6,813 nucleotides of DNA, taken from contig ONPY01000036.1 in NCBI GenBank assembly GCA_900319835.1, positions 1 to 6,813 of the forward strand, given 5' to 3'. Position numbers and translations under genes: made by a program. The notes under the pieces are model-generated. The model did not search any database and was not told the origin of the DNA. It saw only the letters and a program-made list of their open reading frames with translations. Shown one piece after another: positions 1-5,112 of the stretch. Position 1 is the stretch's first letter; each line of letters begins with the position of its first letter. This DNA is from an uncultured Eubacteriales bacterium (GTDB lineage Bacteria; Bacillota_A; Clostridia; Oscillospirales; Oscillospiraceae).

Positions 1-54
1 GCCCACCGAAATACCAGCAAGAATATACGGCAGGCTGTTTTGCAGAAACTGCAT
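1..54 (-). CDS. livH: Probable LivH-type branched-chain amino acid ABC permease, N-terminal 18 codons only
   Basis: The gene starts with an ATG at 54 and runs off the left edge in frame. The visible peptide is MQFLQNSLPYILAGISVG, a short amphipathic start leading into a hydrophobic, glycine-containing segment, as at the N-terminus of LivH-family inner-membrane permeases. A strong ribosome binding site (GGGAGG-type, 61-68) sits 6 bases before the ATG, which supports the start. It lies just downstream, on the same strand, of a branched-chain amino acid-type substrate-binding lipoprotein, where livH is normally found. The receptor would deliver ligand to this permease. The identity rests mostly on context, since 18 residues cannot define a family; another membrane component of the same transporter is the main alternative. 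An intrinsic terminator separates it from the receptor gene, so its expression probably depends on read-through. Confidence 0.6.
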   Translation of the reverse strand, partial: MQFLQNSLPYILAGISVG

Positions 55-132
55 CAGTTTCCCTCCCTGTTGAGGATTTCTATACGAGGTCCCCTTCCCC
101 GCGTCTGCAAAACATCGCAGAGAAAACGGACC

Positions 133-155
133 GGGGGAAGACAAAATCTTCCCCC
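133..155. other. Perfect 9-bp hairpin in the receptor-permease spacer
   Basis: GGGGGAAGA (133-141) and TCTTCCCCC (147-155) are perfect reverse complements around a 5-base CAAAA loop. On the minus-strand transcript this hairpin comes immediately after the T-tract of the receptor terminator. It has no T-tract of its own there, so it is not a classical second terminator. It could protect a 3' end, pause polymerase, or compete with the neighbouring stem through its G/C runs. Those roles are inferred; only the inverted repeat is seen directly. Confidence 0.6.
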
Positions 156-187
156 AAAAAAGCGGCGGAGGGAATCCCCCGCCGCTT
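156..187 (-). terminator. Intrinsic terminator/attenuator after the solute receptor gene
   Basis: Read on the minus strand, AAGCGGCGG (187 to 179) pairs with CCGCCGCTT (168 to 160), with further G-C pairing inside. Four more T residues follow, giving a six-T run that ends at 156. The structure starts 17 bases after the receptor stop codon. It precedes the permease gene on the same strand, so it probably gives partial termination, leaving more receptor mRNA than permease mRNA, as is common in ABC transporter operons. Confidence 0.85.
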
Positions 188-204
188 AGGTCTCGGAAAA
201 AGGA

Positions 205-1380
205 TCAGCCAACCGTGACAGGATCAAGCGCGATCCAGGTGCCGTTGGTGGTGTCAGCCTGCTTGACGAATGCCGTGTTGCGAATGGCGTCGCCATTGGT
301 CTGGTCCAGAGCGATGGGACCGGTCACACCGTTGATCTCAGTGCTCCAGAGTGCCTCCATGACCTTGGCAGGATCCGTGGAGCCGGCCTTCTGGAATGCA
401 GCCAGAGCGAAGAAGTAGGCATCGTAGCCCATGGCGGTCACAGCCGCGACGGTGTCGTCACCGCCATTGTTGGCCAGGTTGGTGGAGTCGCCGTTAATCC
501 AGGCCTTGATGCTGCTATCAAAGTTGGCATCAGCGCCTTCGGGATAGAAAGTGGTAACGGTGATCTGTACATCCTTGCCCTTGGCAGCCTGCAGGATGAC
601 GTTGGAGTCCCAGGTATCGCCGGCCAGCAGCGGGAAAGAAGCGCCCTGCGCAACAACCTGGTCAATGATCAGCTGGGCAGCCTCAGTGGAGACGGGGCTG
701 AAGAACACGCCGCAACCGGAGTTCTTGGCGTTGGCCACGTAGGAGGTGAAGTCAGAGTTGCCGTCGGGGAACTCCTCGTGTACGCACTCGCCGCCCAGTC
801 CCTCAAAAGCGTCGATGAAGTACTTGACAAGACCGCCGGAGTAGTCATCGCCCAGCTTGTTGAGGCAGTAAGCTTTCGTTACACCCAGCTCATTGAAGGC
901 GTAGTTGGCAAGAACGGTGCCCTGGAAGGGATCCAGGAAGCAGATACGGAAGTAGTAGCCGTTGCCCTCAGTCACCTGGGGGTTGGTGCAAGTGATGCCC
1001 ACAGCGGGGATGCCGGCCGCCTCAAAGGTGGGGCCGCCCGCGATGGAAACGCCGGAGCCGTAGGAGCCGAGGACGATAGAGCAGCCAGCGTTGACCAGCT
1101 CAGCCGCAGCAGAGGGGGCCTTGTCGTTGGAGGACTCATTGTCCACGTACTTTACAACCACGTTGTAGGTTTTGCCGCCGATCTCAACGGTGGGCTGAAC
1201 AGAGTTGGCATACTGCACGCCGAGAGTCTCCTGCTTGCCGCCGGCACCGTTGTCGCCGGAGGCCGGCTCAAACACGCCGATGGTGACGGTATTGCTCTCG
1301 CTCTGCTTGGCGGAACCGCCGCAGGCGGCCAAGGCAAATACCATTACAACAACCAGGAGCAATGCAAGAATTTTCTTCAT
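205..1380 (-). CDS. livK: Branched-chain amino acid-type ABC transporter substrate-binding lipoprotein
   Basis: This 391-residue protein is an extracellular solute receptor of the type I periplasmic-binding fold (Leu/Ile/Val-binding, Peripla_BP_6-like). Residues 1-19 form a lipoprotein signal peptide: charged MKK, a hydrophobic stretch, then lipobox LAAC with Cys20 as the lipidated residue. A short Gly/Ser linker follows. The mature part opens with the typical beta strand TVTIGVFEPASG (31-42). The segment GSYGSGVSIAGGPTFEAAGIP (105-125) matches the ligand-contact region of the family. GYDAYFFALAAFQKAG (318-333) is the usual late helix. The length is normal. The start is supported by AGGAGG 7 bases upstream. 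It is first in a transporter operon, with a terminator and then the permease following. Tandem promoter candidates lie upstream. The ligand could be a branched-chain amino acid, another amino acid, an amide or a short peptide; the sequence does not decide this, so the symbol is by family. Confidence 0.88.
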   Translation of the reverse strand: MKKILALLLVVVMVFALAACGGSAKQSESNTVTIGVFEPASGDNGAGGKQETLGVQYANSVQPTVEIGGKTYNVVVKYVDNESSNDKAPSAAAELVNAGCSIVLGSYGSGVSIAGGPTFEAAGIPAVGITCTNPQVTEGNGYYFRICFLDPFQGTVLANYAFNELGVTKAYCLNKLGDDYSGGLVKYFIDAFEGLGGECVHEEFPDGNSDFTSYVANAKNSGCGVFFSPVSTEAAQLIIDQVVAQGASFPLLAGDTWDSNVILQAAKGKDVQITVTTFYPEGADANFDSSIKAWINGDSTNLANNGGDDTVAAVTAMGYDAYFFALAAFQKAGSTDPAKVMEALWSTEINGVTGPIALDQTNGDAIRNTAFVKQADTTNGTWIALDPVTVG

Positions 1381-1410
1381 TTTTGTTCCTCCTCAAAGTT
1401 TGTCATCACA

Positions 1411-1435
1411 ACTTGTCTTTCTGCGGCGGACAAGT
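1411..1435 (-). other. Hairpin in the 5' leader of the receptor gene
   Basis: ACTTGTC (1411-1417) and GACAAGT (1429-1435) form a perfect 7-bp stem with an 11-base loop. It lies in the presumed untranslated leader, between the candidate promoters and the ribosome binding site, which begins about 18 bases further on. It does not cover the ribosome binding site and no T-tract follows. It could stabilise the mRNA of this abundant lipoprotein or simply be incidental. I do not recognise a riboswitch class. Confidence 0.4.
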
Positions 1436-1456
1436 GTTTTTGATAACGATGCTAAG

Positions 1457-1485
1457 ATTATGAACGAATTATGAAAAAAATTCAA
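1457..1485 (-). promoter_or_regulatory. Candidate sigma-A promoter P1 of the receptor gene
   Basis: On the minus strand, the -35 box TTGAAT (1485-1480) and the -10 box CATAAT (1462-1457) are separated by exactly 17 bases. Transcription would start near 1450, giving a leader of about 70 bases. The surrounding stretch is AT-rich and non-coding, in contrast to the GC-rich genes on both sides. Confidence 0.6.
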
Positions 1486-1497
1486 GGTGCTATTCAA
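1468..1497 (-). promoter_or_regulatory. Candidate second promoter P2, staggered copy of P1
   Basis: A second TTGAAT (1497-1492) and a second CATAAT (1473-1468) lie 18 bases apart on the minus strand. They repeat the P1 hexamers 11-12 bases upstream. The two promoters overlap, so polymerase could use only one at a time. The -35 box also forms one arm of an inverted repeat (1492-1508). Confidence 0.45.
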
Positions 1498-1508
1498 ACA
1501 AATTGAAT
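1492..1508. repeat. 17-bp inverted repeat upstream of the receptor gene, possible operator
   Basis: ATTCAA and TTGAAT are perfect 6-base arms around a 5-base ACAAA spacer. One arm coincides with the -35 box of promoter candidate P2, the geometry expected of a repressor operator. Alternatively, on the minus strand it could help form a weak tail structure for the tmcAL transcript, because a run of seven T residues follows shortly after. Its AT-rich stem makes it a poor terminator. The role is unproven. Confidence 0.4.
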
Positions 1509-1535
1509 CTACAGGGAGGGAACCTTTTCGTCATA

Positions 1536-2729
1536 TTACACAACAAAGGGACCCTTTCGCCAGTCTTCACCCAAAGGCGTGGTCTCATTTGAGAATTTTT
1601 GGAGGACATAGAGGTCGTGAGCCGCGGACCCGAGCGAGAAAAGTTCCTGTGCATGTTGATCCAGCTTTTTGACAGAGGCCGGCTTCGTCACAACCGGAAT
1701 CCGGATGCTCTCGCGCATCTCGGCCAGAAAGGCTCTCCCCTTCTCGTTTGCGGCGAGAAGCCGTGCGTACGGCGGCAGTCCGCCGCTGTCCTCCCCCTTC
1801 ACGCCAAGTGCCGCGCAAAGCAGCATCCGTCGCATCCGCGCCTTTGTATAGCACCTGCTGGAGGCACTTTGAACCGTCTCCTCGAGAGATCGGCCCTCTC
1901 TCAGCGTTTTGTACAGTTTCCTGCCGGCGCCGTCTGAGGCGTCCGGGAGACGGTCAAAGTCCTCCTCACGCAGGCCGTAGAGTCTGGAGCGCAGTGCCAG
2001 CTCCAGCACCTCCGGATTGCGGCAGGCTCTCACCGCCTGTTCTCTGCGCAGGACTTCCGCACTCGGGGACGGAAGGTATACGCCGAGATCTTCTCCCAGC
2101 TCAAACATGGAACGAAGTTGACTTGCAGAGCGGAAAGTACTTTCTGTGTTTTCATCGTGGCCGGCGCCGATGCGTCTGACAGCAAGCGGGCGCATCGCAC
2201 CGATTCCCTGTTTAAGAGCTTTCAGGTATTCCACCGCAAGGATACAGTTGGGTTTTGCCAGCAGCGCCGCTGTTTCACCGAGCGTTTCCTCCAGAGTCAG
2301 CTGCCTTGCCTCGGCATAGGAGAGCAGCGCGTTCCCGCTGAGACAGTCGCGAATGCGCTCACGGGTTTTCTCTTCCAGCAGTTTTTCGGCCAGTGCCTCC
2401 AGCTCCTGCAGCCGATCGGTTTCACTTCCAAAGCTCAGCCAAGTGCATCCCACAGCGTCAAGGAGTGAAACCGCGCCGCGCGCAAAACCCTCCGCAGAGC
2501 TGAGGCACCAGGGCAGCGGGAGTTCCACCACCAGGTCCGCGCCGCAGCGGCAGGCCGCCTCAGCCCGGGCGAATTTGTCTATCAGCGCAGCCTCGCCCCG
2601 CTGTACAAAATCGCCGGACATCACGCAGACAACCGCAGCGTCGCCGCACATTCTCCGGCTCTCCTCCATCTGGTACAGATGGCCGAAATGAAAGGGATTA
2701 TATTCACAGACGATGCCGAGAGCACGCAT
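1536..2729 (-). CDS. tmcAL: tRNA(Met) cytidine acetate ligase TmcAL (YlbM family)
   Basis: This cytoplasmic protein of 397 residues matches TmcAL, which activates acetate with ATP to acetyl-adenylate and transfers the acetyl group to C34 of elongator tRNA-Met (ac4C), improving AUG decoding accuracy. The N-terminal nucleotidyltransferase-like domain carries the family start GIVCEYNPFHFGH (5-17) with the HxGH motif at 14-17. Next come SGDFVQRGEAALIDKFARAE (38-57) and GADLVVELP (63-71). Further family blocks are PNCILAVEYLKAL (160-172), RRIGAGHD (185-192), FRSASQLR (199-206) and SRCYTKARMRRMLL (291-304). The length is normal. I chose the ATG at 2729 over an in-frame GTG at 2738 because an AGGCGG-type site lies 9 bases before the ATG but abuts the GTG, and because family members begin at this point. 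It is divergent from ackA. No clear terminator follows, so some read-through into the receptor gene is possible. Confidence 0.93.
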   Translation of the reverse strand: MRALGIVCEYNPFHFGHLYQMEESRRMCGDAAVVCVMSGDFVQRGEAALIDKFARAEAACRCGADLVVELPLPWCLSSAEGFARGAVSLLDAVGCTWLSFGSETDRLQELEALAEKLLEEKTRERIRDCLSGNALLSYAEARQLTLEETLGETAALLAKPNCILAVEYLKALKQGIGAMRPLAVRRIGAGHDENTESTFRSASQLRSMFELGEDLGVYLPSPSAEVLRREQAVRACRNPEVLELALRSRLYGLREEDFDRLPDASDGAGRKLYKTLREGRSLEETVQSASSRCYTKARMRRMLLCAALGVKGEDSGGLPPYARLLAANEKGRAFLAEMRESIRIPVVTKPASVKKLDQHAQELFSLGSAAHDLYVLQKFSNETTPLGEDWRKGPFVV

Positions 2730-2753
2730 ACCAATCACCCGCCTAAAAAGTCC

Positions 2754-2781
2754 TTGCTTTTTCCTGGTTTTGTATTAGAAT
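2754..2781 (+). promoter_or_regulatory. Candidate promoter of ackA
   Basis: TTGCTT (2754-2759) and TAGAAT (2776-2781) are separated by 16 bases, about 52 bases upstream of the ackA start codon once the initiation site is allowed for. A weaker alternative is TTAGAA (2775-2780) with TATAGA (2798-2803). The region is only about 110 bases long and must hold promoters for both divergent genes. Confidence 0.45.
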
Positions 2782-2793
2782 ATCAGTGGCTTT

Positions 2794-2822
2794 ATTTTAT
2801 AGAAAGCATTTCAGATTTACAA
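2794..2822 (-). promoter_or_regulatory. Candidate promoter of tmcAL
   Basis: On the minus strand TTGTAA (2822-2817) and TAAAAT (2799-2794) are spaced by 17 bases, giving a leader of roughly 60 bases before the tmcAL ATG. The boxes fit the consensus only moderately. The site lies downstream of the proposed ackA start point, so the two divergent transcripts would overlap at their 5' ends. Confidence 0.35.
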
Positions 2823-2839
2823 TAGAAAGGGAAAAAAAG

Positions 2840-4036
2840 ATGAAAATTCTAGTTATCAATGCCGGTAGCTCCTCTCTGAAGTATCAGTTGATCGATATGG
2901 AGACCGAGAAGGTCATGGCCAAGGGCCTCTGTGAGAGAATCGGTATCGACGGCCACCTCAAGCACAGCCCCCTGGTTGGCGGCAAGCCCGTCTTCGATGA
3001 AGACGTCGCCATGCCCACCCACTCCGAGGCCATCGCCGCTGTTATTGAGAAGCTCACCAGCGCCGAATATGGCGTCGTCACCTCCATGAAGGAGATCGAC
3101 GCTGTCGGTCACCGCGTAGTGCATGGCGGTGAGAAGTTTGCCTGCTCCGTCAAGATCGATGACGATGTCATGGCCGCTCTCGAGGAGTGCACTCCCTTTG
3201 CTCCCCTGCACAATCCCGCCAACATTACCGGCATCAACGCCTGTAAGGCCGTCATGGGCGATGTCCCCATGGTCGCCGTGTTCGACACCGCCTTCCATCA
3301 GACCATGCCCGGCAAGGCCTTCATGTACGCCGTTCCCTATGAGTATTACAAGAACGACGGCATCCGCCGCTACGGCTTCCACGGCACCTCCCACCGCTAT
3401 GTCTCCGGCCGCTGCGCGGAGCTGATGGGCAAGCCCATCGAAGAGCTGAAGATCATCTCCTGCCACATGGGCAACGGCTCCTCTATCGCCGCCATTGACG
3501 GCGGCAAGTGTGTGGACACCTCCATGGGCTTTACGCCTCTGGTGGGTCTGCCCATGGGCACCCGCTGCGGCGATCTGGATGCGGGCGTGATCCAGTTCAT
3601 CATGAACAAGTACGGCATCGACATCAACGAGATGCTGAACATTCTCAACAAGAAGTCCGGCGTGCTGGGTGTCTCCGGTGTCTCCTCCGATTTCCGCGAT
3701 CTCGATGCCGCCGCGTCCCAGGGCAACGATCGCGCGCAGCTGGCGCTGGACATGTTCCACTACTGGGTCGCCAAGGTCGCCGGCTCCTACGTCGCCGCTA
3801 TGAACGGTGTGGACGCCATCGTCTTCACCGCCGGCGTCGGTGAGAACTCCAAGTCTTCCCGCGCCGCCATCGCCAAGTACTTCGGTTACCTCGGCGTCAC
3901 CATTGACGAGGAAGCCAACTCCAAGCGCGGCGAGGACATCATGATCTCCACTCCCGACTCCAAGGTCAAGGTCTTTGTGATCCCCACCAATGAGGAACTG
4001 GTCATCGCCAGAGACACCAAGGCCATCGTCGGCTGA
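2840..4036 (+). CDS. ackA: Acetate kinase
   Basis: This 398-residue cytoplasmic enzyme interconverts acetyl phosphate + ADP and acetate + ATP, the energy-yielding end of acetate fermentation. It shows all the hallmarks of the ASKHA-fold family. These are [10 protein letters not shown] (5-14, with Asn7), [10 protein letters not shown] (91-100, catalytic Arg92), VFDTAFH (147-153, Asp149), [11 protein letters not shown] (178-188, His181), HMGNGSS (209-215, phosphate loop), MGTRCGDLD (239-247, Arg242), GVGENS (332-337) and NEELVIARD (384-392, Glu385). The length is standard. The ATG at 2840 is chosen because the protein then begins [12 protein letters not shown] as in its homologues, with an AAAGGG-type site about 8 bases upstream; an in-frame GTG at 2786 would add 18 unrelated residues. 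Codon use is strongly C/G-ending, as expected for a highly expressed gene. No phosphotransacetylase (pta) gene is adjacent, although pta is often its partner. Confidence 0.98.
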   Translation: MKILVINAGSSSLKYQLIDMETEKVMAKGLCERIGIDGHLKHSPLVGGKPVFDEDVAMPTHSEAIAAVIEKLTSAEYGVVTSMKEIDAVGHRVVHGGEKFACSVKIDDDVMAALEECTPFAPLHNPANITGINACKAVMGDVPMVAVFDTAFHQTMPGKAFMYAVPYEYYKNDGIRRYGFHGTSHRYVSGRCAELMGKPIEELKIISCHMGNGSSIAAIDGGKCVDTSMGFTPLVGLPMGTRCGDLDAGVIQFIMNKYGIDINEMLNILNKKSGVLGVSGVSSDFRDLDAAASQGNDRAQLALDMFHYWVAKVAGSYVAAMNGVDAIVFTAGVGENSKSSRAAIAKYFGYLGVTIDEEANSKRGEDIMISTPDSKVKVFVIPTNEELVIARDTKAIVG

Positions 4037-4048
4037 TTTCCGCCATGC

Positions 4049-4078
4049 AAAGGCCGCACCGGATCGGTGCGGCCTTTT
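4049..4078 (+). terminator. Intrinsic terminator after ackA
   Basis: A perfect 12-bp GC-rich stem (AAAGGCCGCACC at 4049-4060 with GGTGCGGCCTTT at 4066-4077) closes a 5-base loop and ends in TTTT. It begins 12 bases after the ackA stop codon. The T-run is short, so termination may be partial. The next gene starts only 43 bases later with no clear promoter of its own, which suggests that some transcripts read through. Confidence 0.8.
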
Positions 4079-4120
4079 GGTAAACGGATACGAAAACAAT
4101 CAGAAACAGGAGGAATCGCT

Positions 4121-5053
4121 ATGTCTGAATTTGAGGAGTTTACCTTCCCCTCCAGCACCGGGAAAAACACCATTCACTGTCTGAAATGCGTCCCTGACGG
4201 AGCGCCCCGCGCGGTGGTACAGATTGAGCACGGCATCGCCGAGCACATGGATCGCTATCGGGATTTCATGTCTTTTCTGGCTGACAACGGTTTTGTCGCC
4301 GTCGGTGATGATCATCTGGGCCACGGCAAAACCATCGCTTCTCCCTCTGAGCAGGGCTTCTTTGCCGAGGAGAATGGCTGGGATTATGTCATTAAAGATA
4401 TTGATAAGCTGCACGATCTGATGCGGGAGCAGTATCCCACAATCCCCTATGTCATCTTCGGCCACAGTATGGGCAGCTTCCTCGCCAGAACCTATATCAT
4501 CAAGCACCCCAACAAATATGACGCGGCCATCATCAGCGGCACCGGCCACCAGTCTCCTCTCATGGTCTTCGGCGGCTACACCATGGCCAAGATGTTTGTC
4601 AAGAAGGAAGGCCCGCATGCCATCGGCACCAAGCTCAACGACATCGCTTTCGGCGCCTACAACAAGGGCTTTGATTCTGTGCGGACCGCCTTTGACTGGC
4701 TCAGCCGCGATCCCGCCGTGGTAGACAAGTACATTGCCGATCCCCTCTGCGGCTTTGTCGCCACTGTCAGTCTCTTCCGCGACATGATGGGCGGCGTGAA
4801 GTTTATCACTGACCAGAAGAACATCGACACCATGAACAAAGACAAGCCCGTCTACTTCATGTCCGGCGAGGCTGACCCTGTCGGTGAGAACGGCAAAGGC
4901 GTCAATCGGGCCTATAAAGCCTTCTGTAAGGCCGGTCTCAAGGACGTCATGATCCGCCTCTATCCCGGCGGACGGCACGAGATGCTCAACGAGATCAACA
5001 AGCAGGACGTCTATCAGGACATTCTCAACTGGCTCAACGAAAAGCTCGCCTGA
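4121..5053 (+). CDS. Alpha/beta hydrolase, monoacylglycerol lipase / lysophospholipase-like (Hydrolase_4)
   Basis: This 310-residue serine hydrolase resembles the PldB/monoacylglycerol lipase group of alpha/beta hydrolases. The visible catalytic triad is Ser116 in GHSMG (114-118), Asp252 in SGEADPVG (248-255) and His286 in PGGRHEML (282-289). The EHGIAEH segment (36-42) supplies the oxyanion-hole HG, and DDHLGHG (63-69) is the usual block following strand 4. Residues of roughly 140-225 form the cap that shapes the substrate pocket. There is no signal peptide or membrane segment, so it is probably cytoplasmic. The ATG at 4121 has a perfect AGGAGG 7 bases upstream; a longer reading frame begins inside the ackA terminator and is not used. 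It probably depends on read-through from ackA. The substrate is unknown: monoglycerides, lysophospholipids or other small esters are possible. Confidence 0.88.
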   Translation: MSEFEEFTFPSSTGKNTIHCLKCVPDGAPRAVVQIEHGIAEHMDRYRDFMSFLADNGFVAVGDDHLGHGKTIASPSEQGFFAEENGWDYVIKDIDKLHDLMREQYPTIPYVIFGHSMGSFLARTYIIKHPNKYDAAIISGTGHQSPLMVFGGYTMAKMFVKKEGPHAIGTKLNDIAFGAYNKGFDSVRTAFDWLSRDPAVVDKYIADPLCGFVATVSLFRDMMGGVKFITDQKNIDTMNKDKPVYFMSGEADPVGENGKGVNRAYKAFCKAGLKDVMIRLYPGGRHEMLNEINKQDVYQDILNWLNEKLA

Positions 5054-5062
5054 TACTCCCCG

Positions 5063-5105
5063 AAACAAAAAACGCTATGGCCAAAGGCCATAGCGTTTTT
5101 TGTTT
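5063..5105. terminator. Strong bidirectional terminator between convergent genes
   Basis: A perfect 20-bp stem (5063-5082 with 5086-5105) closes a 3-base AAA loop. The core ACGCTATGGCC/GGCCATAGCGT is flanked by A-runs on the left and T-runs on the right, so each strand has stem plus T-tract. It sits 9 bases after the hydrolase stop and 7 bases after the stop of the ispH-S1 gene, and can end both convergent transcripts. Confidence 0.93.
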
Positions 5106-5112
5106 TGGATAC

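Noticed and set aside
79..110. Promoter for the permease gene (TTGCAG and TATAGA on the minus strand)
   Set aside because: The spacer is 20 bases, outside the useful range, and the -35 match is poor.
104..121. Short stem TCTGC/GCAGA upstream of the permease gene
   Set aside because: Only 5 bp with an 8-base loop; too weak to claim.
778..1443. Plus-strand open frame (221 codons) opposite the receptor gene
   Set aside because: Antisense shadow of the lipoprotein gene, with Ala/Gly/Val-rich composition and no motif.
1545..1557. AAAGGG/CCCTTT palindrome near the end of tmcAL as a terminator
   Set aside because: The arms are separated by a single base, so it cannot form a hairpin loop, and it lies within the coding region with no T-tract.
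2849..4099. Long open frame (416 codons) on the minus strand opposite ackA
   Set aside because: It is exactly antisense to a certain gene whose codons end mostly in C or G, which suppresses stops on the other strand. Its product is low-complexity (Gly/Asp/Val/His-rich) and resembles no family.
4100..5068. Minus-strand open frame (322 codons) opposite the hydrolase
   Set aside because: Antisense to a well-supported hydrolase with an intact catalytic triad. No ribosome binding site or recognisable motif was seen.
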